From CAYQQQ01 sp964420125 (GTDB taxonomy: Bacteria; Actinomycetota; Acidimicrobiia; Acidimicrobiales; Microtrichaceae), in NCBI GenBank assembly GCA_964420125.1, contig CAYQQQ010000009.1, positions 1 through 64,000 on the forward strand: 64,000 nt of DNA. The letters are read 5' to 3'. The position numbers and the translations under genes are program-made. Below the pieces are notes generated by a model, which saw only the letters and a program-made list of their open reading frames with translations, was not told the origin of the DNA and ran no database searches. Below are positions 1 to 9,947 of the stretch, one piece after another; the first letter of the stretch is position 1, and every line of letters starts with the position of its first letter.

Positions 1-117
1 TTCGTCGATCCCGACGGCGACCCCATCCCCGAATCGTTCCTGGAACCCCTCGATCACGACCACGATCACGATCACGACCACGGCGACGACGGACCAGGGG
101 ACGTCGATCAGGATTGA
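1..117 (+). CDS. tig: Trigger factor, C-terminal end (partial)
   Basis: Only the last 38 codons are inside the window and the 5' end is cut off. The visible residues include VDPDGDPIPE, like the end of actinobacterial trigger factors, and the gene lies directly before clpP, its usual place. Trigger factor is the ribosome-bound chaperone and peptidyl-prolyl isomerase that meets nascent chains. The odd part is the tail: a run of alternating His and Asp followed by more acidic residues, which could bind divalent metal. The assignment rests mostly on synteny because no diagnostic domain is visible. Confidence 0.7.
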   Translation, partial: FVDPDGDPIPESFLEPLDHDHDHDHDHGDDGPGDVDQD

Positions 118-157
118 CGGGGCCGCCTGGTGGCCCCCCGAGCGTAGGAGAGACCGC

Positions 158-793
158 GTGACCCCCCAGAACTACCTGGTCCCCAACGTCATCGAGCAGA
201 CCAGCCGCGGGGAGCGGTACTCGGACCTCTACTCCCGCCTGCTGCGGGAGAACATCATCTTCCTCGGCACCCCGATCGACGACACGGTCGCCAACCTGGT
301 GTGCGCCCAGATGCTGTTCCTGGAGTCGGAGAACCCCGACAAGGACATCAGCATCTACATCAACTCACCCGGTGGTGACATCAACGCGCTGATGGCCATC
401 TACGACACGATGCAGTACGTGCGTCCGGAGATCACCACGATCTGCCTCGGTCAGGCCGCCTCCGCTGCCGCGGTGCTGCTCGCCGCCGGCACGCCGGGCA
501 AGCGACTGGCGCTGCCCAACTCCCGGATCCTCATCCACCAGCCCTACGCCCAGTCGGGCTACGCGCAGGTCTCCGATCTGGAGATCGCCGCCAACGAGAT
601 CCTCCGCCTCAAGGACACCCTCGAGGAGGTGCTGGCCCAGCACACCGGCCAGCCGAAGGACCGCATCGCCAAGGACACCGATCGCGACTACGTGATGACC
701 GCGCACGAGGCCAAGGAGTACGGCGTCGTCGACGAGGTCATCGAGTCCCGCGACAAGGTCGACCGCTCCGGTCCCATCGCCCCGGTAGGGTGA
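158..793 (+). CDS. clpP: ATP-dependent Clp protease proteolytic subunit
   Basis: This is the serine peptidase that forms the 14-mer proteolytic barrel fed by ClpX or ClpC. The 211-residue length is normal. The catalytic triad is visible as Ser102 (in GQAASAAA), His127 (in LIHQP) and Asp177 (in TDRDYVM), and the handle segment YINSPGGD is intact. The GTG start at 158 has a purine-rich Shine-Dalgarno (GTAGGAGAG) about 6 nt upstream. It sits 40 bp after tig and 116 bp before clpX. Many Actinobacteria have a clpP1-clpP2 pair at this place; only one copy lies between tig and clpX here, so a second would have to be elsewhere. Confidence 0.97.
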   Translation: MTPQNYLVPNVIEQTSRGERYSDLYSRLLRENIIFLGTPIDDTVANLVCAQMLFLESENPDKDISIYINSPGGDINALMAIYDTMQYVRPEITTICLGQAASAAAVLLAAGTPGKRLALPNSRILIHQPYAQSGYAQVSDLEIAANEILRLKDTLEEVLAQHTGQPKDRIAKDTDRDYVMTAHEAKEYGVVDEVIESRDKVDRSGPIAPVG

Positions 794-909
794 GCGCATG
801 AGGGGAGCCGTCCGGGACGGGGCCGTGGAGTGCGGCGACGGCCGCCGAGGTCTGCCAGACTGGCACGAGCAGGCGTGGCGGAGGACGGGCGACCGAACAG
901 GGGGCTGTC

Positions 910-2187
<1,278 letters not shown>

Positions 2188-2191
2188 GGCT

Positions 2192-2208
2192 CGGCCGCCC
2201 GGCGGCCG
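2192..2208 (+). terminator. Hairpin between clpX and folC
   Basis: A perfect 7-bp inverted repeat (CGGCCGC, CCG loop, GCGGCCG) starts 4 nt after the clpX stop. There is no T tract, as is common for hairpins in high-GC actinobacterial DNA, so termination activity is an inference. Confidence 0.4.
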
Positions 2209-2225
2209 GTAGGCGCTGAGCGCCG

Positions 2226-3539
2226 GTGGACATCACCGAGGCGCTCGCCTGGCTCGACGGCCACCTCGACCACGAGTCGAGCACGGTGGGCGTCGCCGCC
2301 GGGAAGGTCGACGGGCTGTCGCTGGAGCCCATGGCGGAGCTCATGGCCCTCCTCGGCGACCCCCAGCGGGACCTGCCGGTGATCCACGTGACCGGCACCA
2401 ACGGCAAGGGCTCGACGGTGGCCATGGTCTCGGCGCTGCTGCAGGCCAGCGGGCTGGTGGTCGGGGAGTACACCAGCCCCCACCTGGAGCGGCTCAACGA
2501 GCGCATCTCCCGCGACGGTGAGCCGATCGCTGACGAGGACCTCGCCGAGGTGCTCGGCGGCATCGCCGCGGTGGAGGACCTCCTGGCGGTGCGCCCCAGC
2601 TGGTTCGAGATCCTGACCGCCGCGGCGTTCCGATGGTTCGCGGAGGCGCCGGTGGACGTGGCCGTGGTGGAGGTGGGCCTGCTGGGTCGCTTCGATGCCA
2701 CGAACGTGGCGACCGCGGACGTGGCGGTGGTGACCAGCGTCGGGGCCGACCACACCGACTTCGCGCCTGGATGGGCGCTCGCCGTCGCGGAGGAGAAGGC
2801 CGGCATCATCACCCCCGGGCGGCCGGTCGTGCTGGGTCGTGTGGCCCCCGAGCTGGTCGCCGTGTTCGTCGCCGAGGGGGCCGAGCCGGTGCTGCGACTC
2901 GGCGAGGAGCTCGGCGTGGCGCGGCGACGACCGGGGGTGGGTGCGCAGGTGCTCGACCTGTACGGCGCGCGCGGCGCCCACGAGGAGGTGGTGCTGGCCC
3001 TGCACGGCGCGCACCAGGGCGACAACGCCGCGGTGGCGGTCGCTGCGGTGGAGGAGCTCTTCGACCGTCGCCTCGACGACGAGGTCGTGCGGGAAGCCCT
3101 GGCCCGGGTGCGGGTGCCCGCTCGGCTGGAGGTGCTCGGCCACCAGCCCCTGGTGGTGCTCGACGGCGCCCACAACCCTGACGCGCTCACCGCCATGGCC
3201 GAGACGCTGGCGGAGGACTTCGCCGCCGCCGGGAGCCGCATCGTGGTCGTGGGGATGCTGGCGGGGAGGGACGCCGATGCTGCCATGGCCGCCATCGAGC
3301 CGCTCGGAGCCGACCTGGTGATCTGCGCCACCGTCGGAGGCTCGCGTGGGCTTCCGGCTTCCCGGCTGGCCCAGGCCGCGCAGCGGCGCGGGCTGCCCGC
3401 AGAGGTGGTGGAGGACCCGGCCGGGGCGGTGATCGCGGCGCTGCGCACGGCTGCCGAGGAGGATCTGGTGGTGGTCTGCGGCTCGTTCCGCCTGCTGAGC
3501 GTGGCCCGCGCCGTGCATGCGGCTGCGGCGGACTGGTGA
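2226..3539 (+). CDS. folC: Bifunctional folylpolyglutamate synthase/dihydrofolate synthase
   Basis: The protein is a Mur-ligase-like enzyme that adds glutamate to dihydropteroate and to folates with ATP. The 437-residue length is usual. The P-loop TGTNGKGS is at residues 56-63, and the downstream Mur-ligase hallmarks are present, including a VLDGAHNPDA segment that opens the C-terminal glutamate-ligase domain. The start is GTG at 2226, 38 bp after clpX. In many Actinobacteria valS lies between clpX and folC; it is absent here. The folC stop lies 31 bp before ndk. Confidence 0.95.
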   Translation: MDITEALAWLDGHLDHESSTVGVAAGKVDGLSLEPMAELMALLGDPQRDLPVIHVTGTNGKGSTVAMVSALLQASGLVVGEYTSPHLERLNERISRDGEPIADEDLAEVLGGIAAVEDLLAVRPSWFEILTAAAFRWFAEAPVDVAVVEVGLLGRFDATNVATADVAVVTSVGADHTDFAPGWALAVAEEKAGIITPGRPVVLGRVAPELVAVFVAEGAEPVLRLGEELGVARRRPGVGAQVLDLYGARGAHEEVVLALHGAHQGDNAAVAVAAVEELFDRRLDDEVVREALARVRVPARLEVLGHQPLVVLDGAHNPDALTAMAETLAEDFAAAGSRIVVVGMLAGRDADAAMAAIEPLGADLVICATVGGSRGLPASRLAQAAQRRGLPAEVVEDPAGAVIAALRTAAEEDLVVVCGSFRLLSVARAVHAAAADW

Positions 3540-3557
3540 GGCGGGCCGGCGGCTCCG

Positions 3558-3563
3558 TACCCT
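3558..3563 (+). promoter_or_regulatory. Candidate -10 box for leaderless ndk mRNA
   Basis: TACCCT ends 7 nt before the GTG start of ndk, so transcription would begin at or next to the start codon. No convincing -35 box is visible. The same spacing recurs before obgE, proA, nadD and others in this window. Confidence 0.45.
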
Positions 3564-3570
3564 GGCGCCC

Positions 3571-3978
3571 GTGACCCAGACCTTCATCATGTGCAAGCCC
3601 GACGCCGTGGAACGCGGCCTCGTCGGGGAGATCATCACCCGCATCGAGCGCAAAGGCCTGCGCATCGTGCGCATGGACCTGCGGGTTCCCGATCGGCAGC
3701 TGGCAGAAGCCCACTACGACGAGCACGCGGAGAAGCCCTTCTTCGGCGAGCTGGTGGACTTCCTCACGCGCGGTCCGGTGGTGGCCATGGTCGTGGAGGG
3801 CCCCGAGGACAACACCTGGCACCTCATGCGGACCCTCATCGGCAAGACCAAGGTGGACGACGCCCAGCCCGGCTCCATCCGCGGCGACTTCGCCACCACC
3901 ACCAACGAGAACCTGGTGCACGGTTCCGACGGTCCCGAGTCGGCCGCCAGGGAGATCGCCCTCTGGTTCCCCTCCTGA
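3571..3978 (+). CDS. ndk: Nucleoside diphosphate kinase
   Basis: Ndk transfers the gamma phosphate from ATP to other NDPs through a phosphohistidine. From the GTG at 3571 the protein is 135 residues, the standard length, and starts MTQTFIMCKPDAV as expected. The catalytic His117 lies in NLVHGSDG and the Lys9 region (CKPDAVERG) is present. An in-frame ATG at 3517 would add an unrelated 18-residue extension overlapping folC and is rejected. A TANNNT box 7 nt before the GTG supports this start. Confidence 0.97.
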   Translation: MTQTFIMCKPDAVERGLVGEIITRIERKGLRIVRMDLRVPDRQLAEAHYDEHAEKPFFGELVDFLTRGPVVAMVVEGPEDNTWHLMRTLIGKTKVDDAQPGSIRGDFATTTNENLVHGSDGPESAAREIALWFPS

Positions 3979-4100
3979 AGGTTTGTTACAGTTCCGTTGC
4001 GGTCGGTGTCACACCGTCTGAGCAAACGGTCAGGCCGTCCGGTTCCCGCCTGCAGTTCCGCTCCCCCGGGCCGGGCCGCCCGGCTAGCGTGAGGTCGTCT

Positions 4101-5135
4101 ATGGCACGGTTCAACAACCCGATCATCGGCCGTGACATGGCTGTCGACCTCGGCACCGCCAACACCCTGGTGTACGTCCGAGGCGAGGGGATCGTCCTCA
4201 ACGAGCCGTCGGTGGTCGCGGTGCGCACCACCGACGGGCGGGCGGTGGCGGTGGGCAGCGAGGCCAAGCGCATGATCGGGCGCACTCCCGCACACATCGA
4301 GGCGATCCGCCCCTTGAAGGACGGCGTCATCTCCGACTTCGAGGTCTGCGAGACGATGCTGCGCTACTTCATCCAGCGGGTGCACCAGAGCCGGTTCTCC
4401 AAGCCGCGCATGGTGATCTGCGTCCCCTCTGGTGTGACCGGTGTGGAGAAGCGGGCGGTGCAGGATGCGGCCGAGTACGCCGGAGCACGCAAGCCGGCCC
4501 GCATCATCGAGGAGCCGATGGCGGCGGCGATCGGCAGCGGGCTTCCCGTCCAGGACCCGACGGGCAACATGATCGTCGACATCGGGGGCGGCACCACCGA
4601 GGTGGCGGTGATCTCCCTGGGCGGCGTGGTCACCTCGCAGTCGGTCCGCATCGGCGGCGACGAGCTCGACGAGGCCGTCATCCAGTTCATCAAGAAGGAG
4701 TACAGCCTTGCGCTGGGAGAGCGCACCGCCGAGGTCGTCAAGATGGAGCTCGGCTCGGCCGGGCCGCTGCAACAAGAGCTCCAGGCCGAGGTGCGCGGCC
4801 GTGATCTGGTGACCGGCCTGCCCAAGACCATCGTCACCTCCACCTTCGAGATCCGCGAGGCCATCGAGGAGCCGGTCTCCGCCGTCGTCGACGCCGTGAA
4901 GGTCACCCTCGACAAGACCCCACCAGAGCTGGCGGCGGACATCATGGAGCGCGGGATCATGCTCGCCGGTGGCGGCGCGCTGCTCAAGGGGCTGCCCGAG
5001 CGGCTCGCCCAGGAGACGGGCATGCCGATCCGGGTCGCTCCCCGCCCGCTGGACGCCGTGGCGCTCGGTTCCGGCCAGGTCCTCGAGGAGTTCGAGGCCC
5101 TCGGCGACATGTTCCCGAGCTCCGAGCGCGACTGA
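4101..5135 (+). CDS. mreB: Rod shape-determining actin homologue MreB
   Basis: MreB forms membrane-associated filaments that direct the elongation cell-wall machinery. At 344 residues it has the usual length. Actin-fold nucleotide motifs are visible: phosphate-1 loop DLGTANTLVY starting at Asp16 and phosphate-2 loop DIGGGTTEVAV at Asp160. The start is ATG at 4101, 122 bp after ndk; a TAGCGT box at 4084-4089 could give a leader of only a few nucleotides. It is the first gene of an operon with mreC, mreD, mrdA and rodA, so this organism is probably rod-shaped or has rod-phase growth. Confidence 0.97.
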   Translation: MARFNNPIIGRDMAVDLGTANTLVYVRGEGIVLNEPSVVAVRTTDGRAVAVGSEAKRMIGRTPAHIEAIRPLKDGVISDFEVCETMLRYFIQRVHQSRFSKPRMVICVPSGVTGVEKRAVQDAAEYAGARKPARIIEEPMAAAIGSGLPVQDPTGNMIVDIGGGTTEVAVISLGGVVTSQSVRIGGDELDEAVIQFIKKEYSLALGERTAEVVKMELGSAGPLQQELQAEVRGRDLVTGLPKTIVTSTFEIREAIEEPVSAVVDAVKVTLDKTPPELAADIMERGIMLAGGGALLKGLPERLAQETGMPIRVAPRPLDAVALGSGQVLEEFEALGDMFPSSERD

Positions 5136-5148
5136 CCGGGTCGCCCCG

Positions 5149-5988
5149 ATGCGACCCGTGGCCGCTCCCCGACGACGATCCCGACGCGTCCTGCTGGTGA
5201 TCACCCTCCTCGCCATCACCTTCGTCACCATCGACGCCACCGGAGGCGGGGCGTTCGACCCGGTCCGCAACACGGCCTCGGACGTGGTCGCACCCCTCGC
5301 CGACGCCGTGGGGTGGGTCACCACGCCGTTCCGCAACGCCTGGGCAGGTGTCACGGGCTACGAGGACCTCCAGCAGGAGAACGAGCGCTTGCAGGCCCAG
5401 CTCGACGAGATCGAGAGCCGGGAGATGACGGAGGCCAACGCGGCGGAGCAGCTCGAGCGCCTCAAGGAGCAGCTCGGGATCAGCTTCGTGGGGGAGATCC
5501 CCACGCAGGTGGCCCGCCTCACCAGCGGCCCGCGCAACAACTTCGAGGACCACCGGGTCGAGATCGACAAGGGGCGAGACGCCGGACTCGAGGTGGGGAT
5601 GCCGGTGGTCACCCAGGGTGGTCTGGTGGGACGCCTCGAGCGGGTCTCCTCCGATCGCTCGGTGGTGCAGCTCGTCACCGATCCCTCCTTCGTGATCGGG
5701 GTGCGCTTGGCGGACACCCAGGTGCTCGGGGTCGGGCACGGCTCCGGGGCGGGGGCGCCGTTCGTGGTGGACCGGGGCCCGGAGCTGAGCGACCAGATCT
5801 CCGAGGGCGAGGTGGTGCTGACCAGCGGCCTCGACCGGTCGATCATGCCTCCGGACGTCCCCCTCGGCTACGTGCAGGAGGTGGTGCCCGACGAGTCCAG
5901 CCAGACCCTCGTGCTGCGGGTGCGCTTCAGCGCGCGCCTCTCCGAGCTCGACGTCGTGCAGGTCATGAAGTGGACGCCTCCGACATGA
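5149..5988 (+). CDS. mreC: Rod shape-determining protein MreC
   Basis: MreC is an inner-membrane scaffold linking MreB to the penicillin-binding protein. From the ATG at 5149 it is 279 residues: a basic N-terminus, one membrane segment at about 14-28, a coiled coil at about 72-110 rich in Leu, Glu and Gln, then the beta-rich extracytoplasmic MreC domain (with MPVVTQGGLVGRL). The start lies 13 bp after mreB. An upstream in-frame opening inside mreB exists but would add non-homologous sequence. Confidence 0.94.
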   Translation: MRPVAAPRRRSRRVLLVITLLAITFVTIDATGGGAFDPVRNTASDVVAPLADAVGWVTTPFRNAWAGVTGYEDLQQENERLQAQLDEIESREMTEANAAEQLERLKEQLGISFVGEIPTQVARLTSGPRNNFEDHRVEIDKGRDAGLEVGMPVVTQGGLVGRLERVSSDRSVVQLVTDPSFVIGVRLADTQVLGVGHGSGAGAPFVVDRGPELSDQISEGEVVLTSGLDRSIMPPDVPLGYVQEVVPDESSQTLVLRVRFSARLSELDVVQVMKWTPPT

Positions 5989-6033
5989 GCGGGTCGCTGC
6001 TCCTCCGAGCCGTCTCACCAGGAGGCCGCGGCC

Positions 6034-6549
6034 GTGCGTGACGACGTCCAGGTGTGGTCGCGCACGTCGTTGGTGCTGGTCGGGGCGCTGATCCTCCAGC
6101 TCGGCCTCGTCGACGACCTCCAGGTCATGGGGGTGCACCCCGACCTCCTCCTGGCGGTCGGGGTGGGCACGGGGGTGGCGTGGGGGGCCGAGCGCGGCGC
6201 GATCGTCGGCTTCGCCGCCGGGCTGCTGGCCGATCTGTTCCTCAGCGGCCGCTTCGGCATCGTCGGGTTGTCCTACGGGCTCGCCGGGTACGCCGCCGGC
6301 CTGCTCTCCGACGGGATCGCCCGGACGTCGAGATGGATCGACGCCGGGTTCATGACCACCGGTTCGGCGCTGGGCGTCACGCTCTACGCCGTGATCGGCT
6401 CCCTGTTCGGCATGGGCACCCTCCGCGACCCCGACCTCTGGAGGATCGTGGTCGTGGTGTGCGTCGCCAACGCCGTGCTCAGCCCCCTCGTGCTCCCCAT
6501 GTGCCGCTGGCCCGGTGCGGCAGGCACCCGACTCCGGCCCACGCGGTGA
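6034..6549 (+). CDS. mreD: Rod shape-determining protein MreD
   Basis: A 171-residue, almost entirely hydrophobic protein with about five predicted membrane segments, in the fixed position after mreC. MreD is the least conserved rod-complex subunit, and the call depends on hydrophobicity, length and order (mreC-mreD-mrdA-rodA). It starts with GTG at 6034 and its stop overlaps the ATG of mrdA (TGATG), which suggests translational coupling. Confidence 0.88.
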   Translation: MRDDVQVWSRTSLVLVGALILQLGLVDDLQVMGVHPDLLLAVGVGTGVAWGAERGAIVGFAAGLLADLFLSGRFGIVGLSYGLAGYAAGLLSDGIARTSRWIDAGFMTTGSALGVTLYAVIGSLFGMGTLRDPDLWRIVVVVCVANAVLSPLVLPMCRWPGAAGTRLRPTR

Positions 6550-8732
6550 TGGACACCGACTCCAACCAGGTGCGCATCGGAGCGCTGGGCATCGTGGCGA
6601 TGGCCCTCTTCCTGGCGCTGTTCGCGCGGCTGTGGTTCCTTCAGGGCATCGAGCGCCAGGAGTTCGAGGCGGCATCGGTGTCGAACCGCCTGAGGGTCAT
6701 CCACACCGAGGGTCCCAGGGGTCGGATCCTCGACCGCAACGGCAAGGTGATCGTGGACAACCGCACCTCGGTGGTGGTTGCGCTCGACCGTGAGCCGCTC
6801 CGGGACCAGGTCTCCGGTCTCGACGAGCGTGACCCCGAGGACCTCGAGAAGATGAAGGCGGAGCTGCAGCCCACCTTCGCCCACATCGCCGAGGCGCTCA
6901 CCTCCCTGGGCATCCCGACCACGGCGGACGATGTGTGGGGGCGCTTCTCGGACAAGCGCTACTCGCCCCAGGAACCGGTGCCGGTCGCCGAGGACGTCGC
7001 CGCGGAGGTCGAGCAGTACCTCCTGGAGAGATCCGGCGAGTTCCCCGGCGTGATCGTGGAGCGCCGCTCGGTGCGGGAGTACCCCTACGGGAGCATCGCC
7101 GCCCACCTGATCGGCTACGTGGGAGAGATCAACGAGGAGGAGCTGCTGGCCAGGGGTGGGTCCGTGCCGGGTGGCGACGTCGCGCCGTCGAGCACCACGA
7201 CGGTGCCCGGCTCCTCGGCGAAGCCCTACGAGCTGGGCGACTCCATCGGCAAGACCGGGGTGGAGCGGGCCTACGAGGACCACCTGCGAGCTGCCCCCGG
7301 ACAGCGGACCATCGAGGTGAACGCCAAGGGCGAGATGCTGGATGTGGTCTCCGAGGACCCACCGGTCCCGGGTGACGACGTGTGGTTGAGCATCGACCTC
7401 GACCTGCAGGCACAGGCGGAGCGCCTGCTGGCGGAGCAGATCGAGAGCCTGCGGGGGAGCACCGATCGGGGAGGCCGACCGACCAAGGCCCCGCAGGGCT
7501 CCGTGGTCGTCACCGACCCGGTGAGCGGGGAGGTCCTGGCCATGGCCTCCTATCCGACCTACGACCCCTCTGCCATCGTCAACGGGATCTCCTCGGACGT
7601 GTGGGCAGCCTTCCAGGATCCTGCCTCGGGTCTGCCCCTGAACAACTGGGCGGTCCAGGGGACCTACGCCCCGGGGTCCACCTTCAAGCCGTTCACCGCG
7701 CTGGCCGGCCTGCGCACGGGCTTCCTGCGCCCCGGCAACGAGACGTTCTCCGACAGCGGCGTCTACCGCCTCCAGGGCTGCAAGGGCCAGAAGTGCGAGT
7801 TCCAGAACGCCGGGCGCCAGGCGCACGGCACCGTGAACCTGCCTCGATCGCTCACCGTGTCCTCGGACACCTACTACTACCGCATCGGAGAGCAGCTCTG
7901 GCTGAGCCGAGGGACCACCGGGGAGACGCCCATCCAGGACGTCGCCCGGGAGTTCGGCCTCGGGGAGACGACCGGGATCGAGCTGCGGGGCGAAGCCAAG
8001 GGGAGGATCCCCACCCCGGCATCCCGCAAGAGCGCGCACGAGGAGCACCCCGAGGTCTTCCCCAACCCCGACTGGTACACGGGCGACAACGTGATCACCG
8101 CGATCGGTCAGGGCGACGTGCTGGTCACGCCGCTGCAGCTGGTCAACGCCTACGCCACGCTGGCCAACGGCGGCTCGGTGATGCGGCCCCACGTGGTGCA
8201 CCAGGTCACCCGGCCCCTGGACGTCACCCGACCTCCGGGGGAACCCGGCAACTTCGAGGTGGTGCGGGCGGTCGAAGCCGAGGTGCTGCGCAGCGTGGAG
8301 CTCCCGGGTGATCAGCTCGTGAGGATCGTGCAGGGCCTCGTCGGTGTGACCCAGTCGCCCGAGGGGACGGCCTACGGACCCTGGAACGACAGCCCGACCG
8401 CGTGGCCCTTCGCCGGCAAGACCGGCACCGCGCAGGTCGCCGGCAAGGCGGACACCTCCGTGTTCGTCGGCTGGGGCCCGGCTGCCACCGGCGCGCCGCC
8501 GTCCCACGCGGTGGCGGTGGTGATCCCCGAGGCCGGCTTCGGCGGCGATGTGGCCGCTCCGCTCACGTTCCGGATCCTGGCACCGGCATCGAGGGGGGAG
8601 CTCCCCGAGGCGTGCCCGGTGGCCGAGCCGGAGCGCAGCCGCTGCGAGGACCGCAACGACGCGGCGGCCGAGGCGCGAGGCGACGACACCGACGCGACGG
8701 GCGCGCCGCAGAGCTACGGGAGCGGTGACTGA
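6549..8732 (+). CDS. mrdA: Penicillin-binding protein 2 (class B transpeptidase)
   Basis: This is the elongation-specific D,D-transpeptidase, working with RodA in peptidoglycan synthesis. At 727 residues it has an N-terminal membrane anchor (about 12-32), the PBP dimerisation domain and the transpeptidase domain. The active-site motif STFK begins at Ser377, the SxN-type motif appears as SDT (in TVSSDTYYY), and the KTG motif is Lys624-Thr-Gly (FAGKTGTAQ). The C-terminal tail is rich in Asp, Glu and Ala. It overlaps mreD and rodA by TGATG junctions. Confidence 0.95.
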   Translation: MDTDSNQVRIGALGIVAMALFLALFARLWFLQGIERQEFEAASVSNRLRVIHTEGPRGRILDRNGKVIVDNRTSVVVALDREPLRDQVSGLDERDPEDLEKMKAELQPTFAHIAEALTSLGIPTTADDVWGRFSDKRYSPQEPVPVAEDVAAEVEQYLLERSGEFPGVIVERRSVREYPYGSIAAHLIGYVGEINEEELLARGGSVPGGDVAPSSTTTVPGSSAKPYELGDSIGKTGVERAYEDHLRAAPGQRTIEVNAKGEMLDVVSEDPPVPGDDVWLSIDLDLQAQAERLLAEQIESLRGSTDRGGRPTKAPQGSVVVTDPVSGEVLAMASYPTYDPSAIVNGISSDVWAAFQDPASGLPLNNWAVQGTYAPGSTFKPFTALAGLRTGFLRPGNETFSDSGVYRLQGCKGQKCEFQNAGRQAHGTVNLPRSLTVSSDTYYYRIGEQLWLSRGTTGETPIQDVAREFGLGETTGIELRGEAKGRIPTPASRKSAHEEHPEVFPNPDWYTGDNVITAIGQGDVLVTPLQLVNAYATLANGGSVMRPHVVHQVTRPLDVTRPPGEPGNFEVVRAVEAEVLRSVELPGDQLVRIVQGLVGVTQSPEGTAYGPWNDSPTAWPFAGKTGTAQVAGKADTSVFVGWGPAATGAPPSHAVAVVIPEAGFGGDVAAPLTFRILAPASRGELPEACPVAEPERSRCEDRNDAAAEARGDDTDATGAPQSYGSGD

Positions 8733-9859
8733 TGCAGTACTCGCACGCGGGTCGTTCCGCCGCCAGCGGCTTCAGCGCTCGTGACCTCACCGCGCCCTGG
8801 CGCCACATCGACGGCGTCCTGATGGCGGCCGTCACCGGGGTGGCGATCATGGGGGCGCTGATGGTGTGGAGCGCCACCCGCCACACCGACGACAACGGCG
8901 CGCTGATCTACCGCCACCTCTTCTTCCTGGTGGTCGGCGTGGTCATGATGGCTGGGGTGTCGCTGCTGGACTACCGCCGTCTGGCCGACTGGTGGCAGGT
9001 GATCTACGGGGTGTCCCTGCTGGCCCTGGTGGGCGTGCTCACGCCGTTGGGGGCGGTGGTGAACGGCACCTCGGGCTGGTACCGGTTCGGCCCGATCTCC
9101 CTGCAGCCGGCGGAGTTCGCCAAGCTGGGCACGATCCTCGCCGTGGCGTCCTACCTCGGATCCGTGGAGCGCGTCGACCTCCGCCGTCTGGGGGTGGCGC
9201 TGGGACTGCTGTTCGTCCCCCTGGGGGTGACCCTGATGCAACCGGACCTCGGTTCCGCGCTGGTGTTCGTGGCCATCGCGCTGGGGATGTTGGTGGTTGG
9301 CGGGGCGCGCGTCGGCCACCTGGCGGCCCTCGCGGCGCTCGGGGTGGTGGCCATCGCCGTGGTGCTCTCCGCCGGCGTGCTCGACGAGTACCAGCAGAAG
9401 CGGATCACCAGCTTCGCCACCCCCGACGGCCAGTCCTACAACGTGACCCAGGCCCAGACCGCCATCTCCTCGGGAGGTCTGCGCGGCTACGGCTACGGCC
9501 AGGGGCCCCAGACCCGGGGCGGCTTCGTGCCGGTGCAGGAGTCGGACTTCATCTTCACCGTCGCCGGCGAGGAGTGGGGGTTCATGGGGGCGGGGCTGCT
9601 GGTCGGCCTCCTGGGCGTGATCGTCTGGCGGGTGTGGCGCACCGCCCAGCTGGCGGCCGACCCGCTGGGCACCCTCCTGTGCGTCGGAGTGATGTCCATG
9701 CTGTTGTTCCACATCTTCGAGAACATCGGCATGACCCTGGGCATCATGCCCGTCACCGGCATCCCCCTGCCCCTGGTCTCCTACGGGGGCTCCTCGGTGA
9801 TGGCGAGCTGCCTGGCCGTCGGCGTGGTGCAATCGGTGCACATGCACCGCTTCAGCTGA
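8732..9859 (+). CDS. rodA: Peptidoglycan glycosyltransferase RodA (SEDS family)
   Basis: SEDS proteins polymerise lipid II glycan strands with a cognate PBP. This 375-residue protein has about ten membrane segments and SEDS signatures, including the WYRFGPISLQPAEFAK region and the C-terminal GIPLPLVSYGGSS motif. It closes the mreBCD-mrdA-rodA operon and starts at the TGATG overlap with mrdA. The order next to PBP2 favours RodA over FtsW. Confidence 0.95.
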   Translation: MQYSHAGRSAASGFSARDLTAPWRHIDGVLMAAVTGVAIMGALMVWSATRHTDDNGALIYRHLFFLVVGVVMMAGVSLLDYRRLADWWQVIYGVSLLALVGVLTPLGAVVNGTSGWYRFGPISLQPAEFAKLGTILAVASYLGSVERVDLRRLGVALGLLFVPLGVTLMQPDLGSALVFVAIALGMLVVGGARVGHLAALAALGVVAIAVVLSAGVLDEYQQKRITSFATPDGQSYNVTQAQTAISSGGLRGYGYGQGPQTRGGFVPVQESDFIFTVAGEEWGFMGAGLLVGLLGVIVWRVWRTAQLAADPLGTLLCVGVMSMLLFHIFENIGMTLGIMPVTGIPLPLVSYGGSSVMASCLAVGVVQSVHMHRFS

Positions 9860-9947
9860 TCCCCGCAGCGTTGGCGATGCACTGGAAAAGCCTGAAAATG
9901 CACGTTGTTGTGCCGATGAGGAAGGGACCGCGAACAGGAGGTCGTCG

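Noticed and set aside
4969..5148. Upstream extension of mreC inside mreB
   Set aside because: Would overlap mreB by 167 bp and add Arg/Ser-rich residues not found in MreC; ATG at 5149 gives the normal N-terminus.
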